DNA of 64,000 nt from Bradyrhizobium sp. CCBAU 53421 (GTDB lineage: Bacteria > Pseudomonadota > Alphaproteobacteria > Rhizobiales > Xanthobacteraceae), in contig NZ_CP030047.1 of assembly GCF_015291625.1 (NCBI RefSeq), positions 6,262,001-6,326,000 of the forward strand, read 5' to 3'. Numbering within the stretch: position 1 is the first letter of the stretch; every line of letters starts with the position of its first letter. Positions 62,942 to 64,000 of the stretch are shown piece after piece. Made by a program: the position numbers and the translations under genes. Below the pieces are notes generated by a model. It worked only from the letters and a program-made list of their open reading frames with translations. It searched no databases and was not told the DNA's origin.

Positions 62942-62955
62942 TTGATCTAGATCAT
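62942..62955 (-). promoter_or_regulatory. FNR/FixK-like box
   Basis: TTGAT-CTAG-ATCAT, nine of ten consensus positions of the FNR/FixK target TTGAT-N4-ATCAA. It lies 109-122 bases before the 56-residue gene, too far for a standard class II site from its start codon but possible if the leader is long. Confidence 0.45.
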
Positions 62956-63049
62956 GGGCGGGCGTCCCACACGGGGGCTGACAGCACCTACAAGCGGGAA
63001 AGGGAGCGCACCGCCTTCGTGACCACCATTCAACCTAATCTCTCCCGCC

Positions 63050-64000
63050 CTACACCGCCGGCAACACCAGCTCGGCCCGCAAGCCGCCGATCGGCGCGTC
63101 ACTCAGCGCGAGCTTGCCGCCATAGAGGCCGGCGAGATCGGTCACGATCGAGAGGCCAAGCCCCGAGCCGGGCTTGGATTCGTCGAGCCGCTGTCCGCGC
63201 CGCGACACCTGGGCGCGCTCGGCCTCCGACAGGCCGCGCCCGTCGTCGTCGACCACGATGCGCAACCTGGGTCCGGCGCCCGAAGCCTCCGGCGGGACCA
63301 CGCCGACCTCGATGAACACCTGCGAGGCCGCCCATTTGCAGGCATTGTCGACGAGATTGCCGACCATCTCCTCGAGGTCCTGCCGCTCGCCGCGAAACCG
63401 CGCCGCCGGATCGGCCTTCGCCTCGATCGCGAGGTCGCGGTCGCGATGGATCTTCTCCATGGTCCTGCGCAACGCCTCGATCACAGGGGCGACGTCGGTG
63501 ATGGTGCTGACGATGGTGGCGCGGGCGGCGATCCGCGCGCGCTCGAGGTGGTGCGCGACCTGGTCGCGCATCAAATCGGCCTGCTCCAGCACCTTGCTGG
63601 CAAAGGAATCGCCGGCATGCGCGCCCGCCTCGTTCACGATCACCGACAGCGGCGTCTTGATCGCGTGCGCGAGGTTGCCGACATGGGTGCGCGAGCGCTC
63701 GACGATCTCCCGGTTGGCGTCGATCAGCGCGTTGGTCTCGCGCGCGAGCGGCGCGATCTCGACCGGAAACCGGCCCTCCAGCCGCTCGGCGCGGCCGGAG
63801 CGGATGTCGGCGATCGCATCCGAGATGCGCTTGAGCGGCGCGAGGCCATAGCGCACCTGGAAGATCGTGGTCAGCAGCAGCACGATGCCCAGCGCAGCGA
63901 AGGTGCCGCCGAGGTAATAGTCGAAGCTGCGCGTCTCATCGAAGATCTCGGTGGCATCGCCGGCAACGCTGACCAGGAACTTGCCGTCCGCGCCGAGATC
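63050..64000 (-). CDS. Sensor histidine kinase, FeuQ/PhoQ-like, C-terminal part (runs off right edge)
   Basis: 317 residues visible, the frame continuing past position 64000. Part of a periplasmic sensor (DGKFLVSVAGDATEIFDETR), a membrane helix (GGTFAALGIVLLLTTIF), HAMP (YGLAPLKRISDAIADIRSG), HisKA with RTHVGNLAHAIKTPLSVIVNEA and HATPase_c with NLVDNACKWA, DDDGRGLSEAER and GSGLGLSIVTDLAGLYGG. The NLAHAIKTPL phospho-acceptor block is that of PhoQ/FeuQ-type kinases. In rhizobia feuPQ adjoin cycHJKL, which fits the ccm operon 9 kb to the left. Its regulator gene should follow to the right. Confidence 0.8.
   Translation of the reverse strand, partial: DLGADGKFLVSVAGDATEIFDETRSFDYYLGGTFAALGIVLLLTTIFQVRYGLAPLKRISDAIADIRSGRAERLEGRFPVEIAPLARETNALIDANREIVERSRTHVGNLAHAIKTPLSVIVNEAGAHAGDSFASKVLEQADLMRDQVAHHLERARIAARATIVSTITDVAPVIEALRRTMEKIHRDRDLAIEAKADPAARFRGERQDLEEMVGNLVDNACKWAASQVFIEVGVVPPEASGAGPRLRIVVDDDGRGLSEAERAQVSRRGQRLDESKPGSGLGLSIVTDLAGLYGGKLALSDAPIGGLRAELVLPAV

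Noticed and set aside
54132..63049. Integrative element with tRNA attachment site
   Set aside because: No tRNA gene, integrase gene or long direct repeat was found at the edges; the block looks like an accumulation of separate insertions.

Overview
The window looks like a chromosomal segment of an alphaproteobacterium of the Bradyrhizobium type. This is inferred from the high GC content, the family make-up (cycHJKL-type cytochrome c maturation operon next to degP, RR-HK-glnE operon, OxlT/oxc/frc oxalate genes, FdsGBAD formate dehydrogenase) and the short interspersed palindromic repeats. No rRNA, tRNA or CRISPR array was seen.

Region 1 (1-5.8 kb): an MFS transporter and a GntR regulator face a five-gene minus-strand operon (fatty acid hydroxylase-type di-iron membrane enzyme, two small membrane proteins, a DUF6166 protein, a zinc alcohol dehydrogenase). 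A TGACATATCA-like motif lies before the operon and before the MFS gene, and a weaker one before the GntR gene. This is an uncharacterised oxidation pathway.

Region 2 (5.9-21.3 kb): an oxalate block. An ADP-forming acyl-CoA synthetase diverges from a GntR gene that is followed by oxc and frc. Further on come a 50-residue small protein, two OxlT-type antiporters and a CBS-domain protein. Six promoters carry a TGGYAT-N5-ATRCCA palindrome, usually just after a -35-like TTGNNN, so they look like one regulon. A MASE1-PAS hybrid kinase, an XRE/DUF2975 pair and a DUF2147 protein sit between.

Region 3 (21.5-35.2 kb): mixed genes: nitronate monooxygenase-like protein, quinone oxidoreductase-type MDR, a TrpF-like protein lacking the catalytic Cys, an RlpA-like protein, an EamA exporter with its TetR regulator and two operators, a CDF metal exporter, a PleC-like kinase behind a CtrA-like box, and opgGH for periplasmic glucans. 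Three copies of an approximately 85-bp palindromic repeat lie here, one fused to a relic of an MDR gene.

Region 4 (35.4-42.5 kb): NAD-dependent molybdenum formate dehydrogenase, fdsG-fdsB-fdsA-fdhD-fdsD, diverging from a LysR regulator. It can oxidise the formate released from oxalate to CO2 with NADH formation, so the route from oxalate to CO2 is complete within the window.

Region 5 (42.8-54.1 kb, minus strand): glnE translationally coupled to a sensor kinase and an OmpR-type regulator, then degP and ccmH-ccmF-ccmE-ccmI.

Region 6 (54.1-63.0 kb): a mostly accessory block between ccmI and a FeuQ/PhoQ-like kinase. It holds transposase relics (IS1-like, IS481-like), an intact 850-bp IS5-family element with defined ends, a HigB / HigA-IrrE / unknown three-gene operon with a clear promoter and operator, several orphan hypothetical genes, a set of terminator-like hairpins and three small genes. 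The last gene, a sensor kinase, runs off the right edge.
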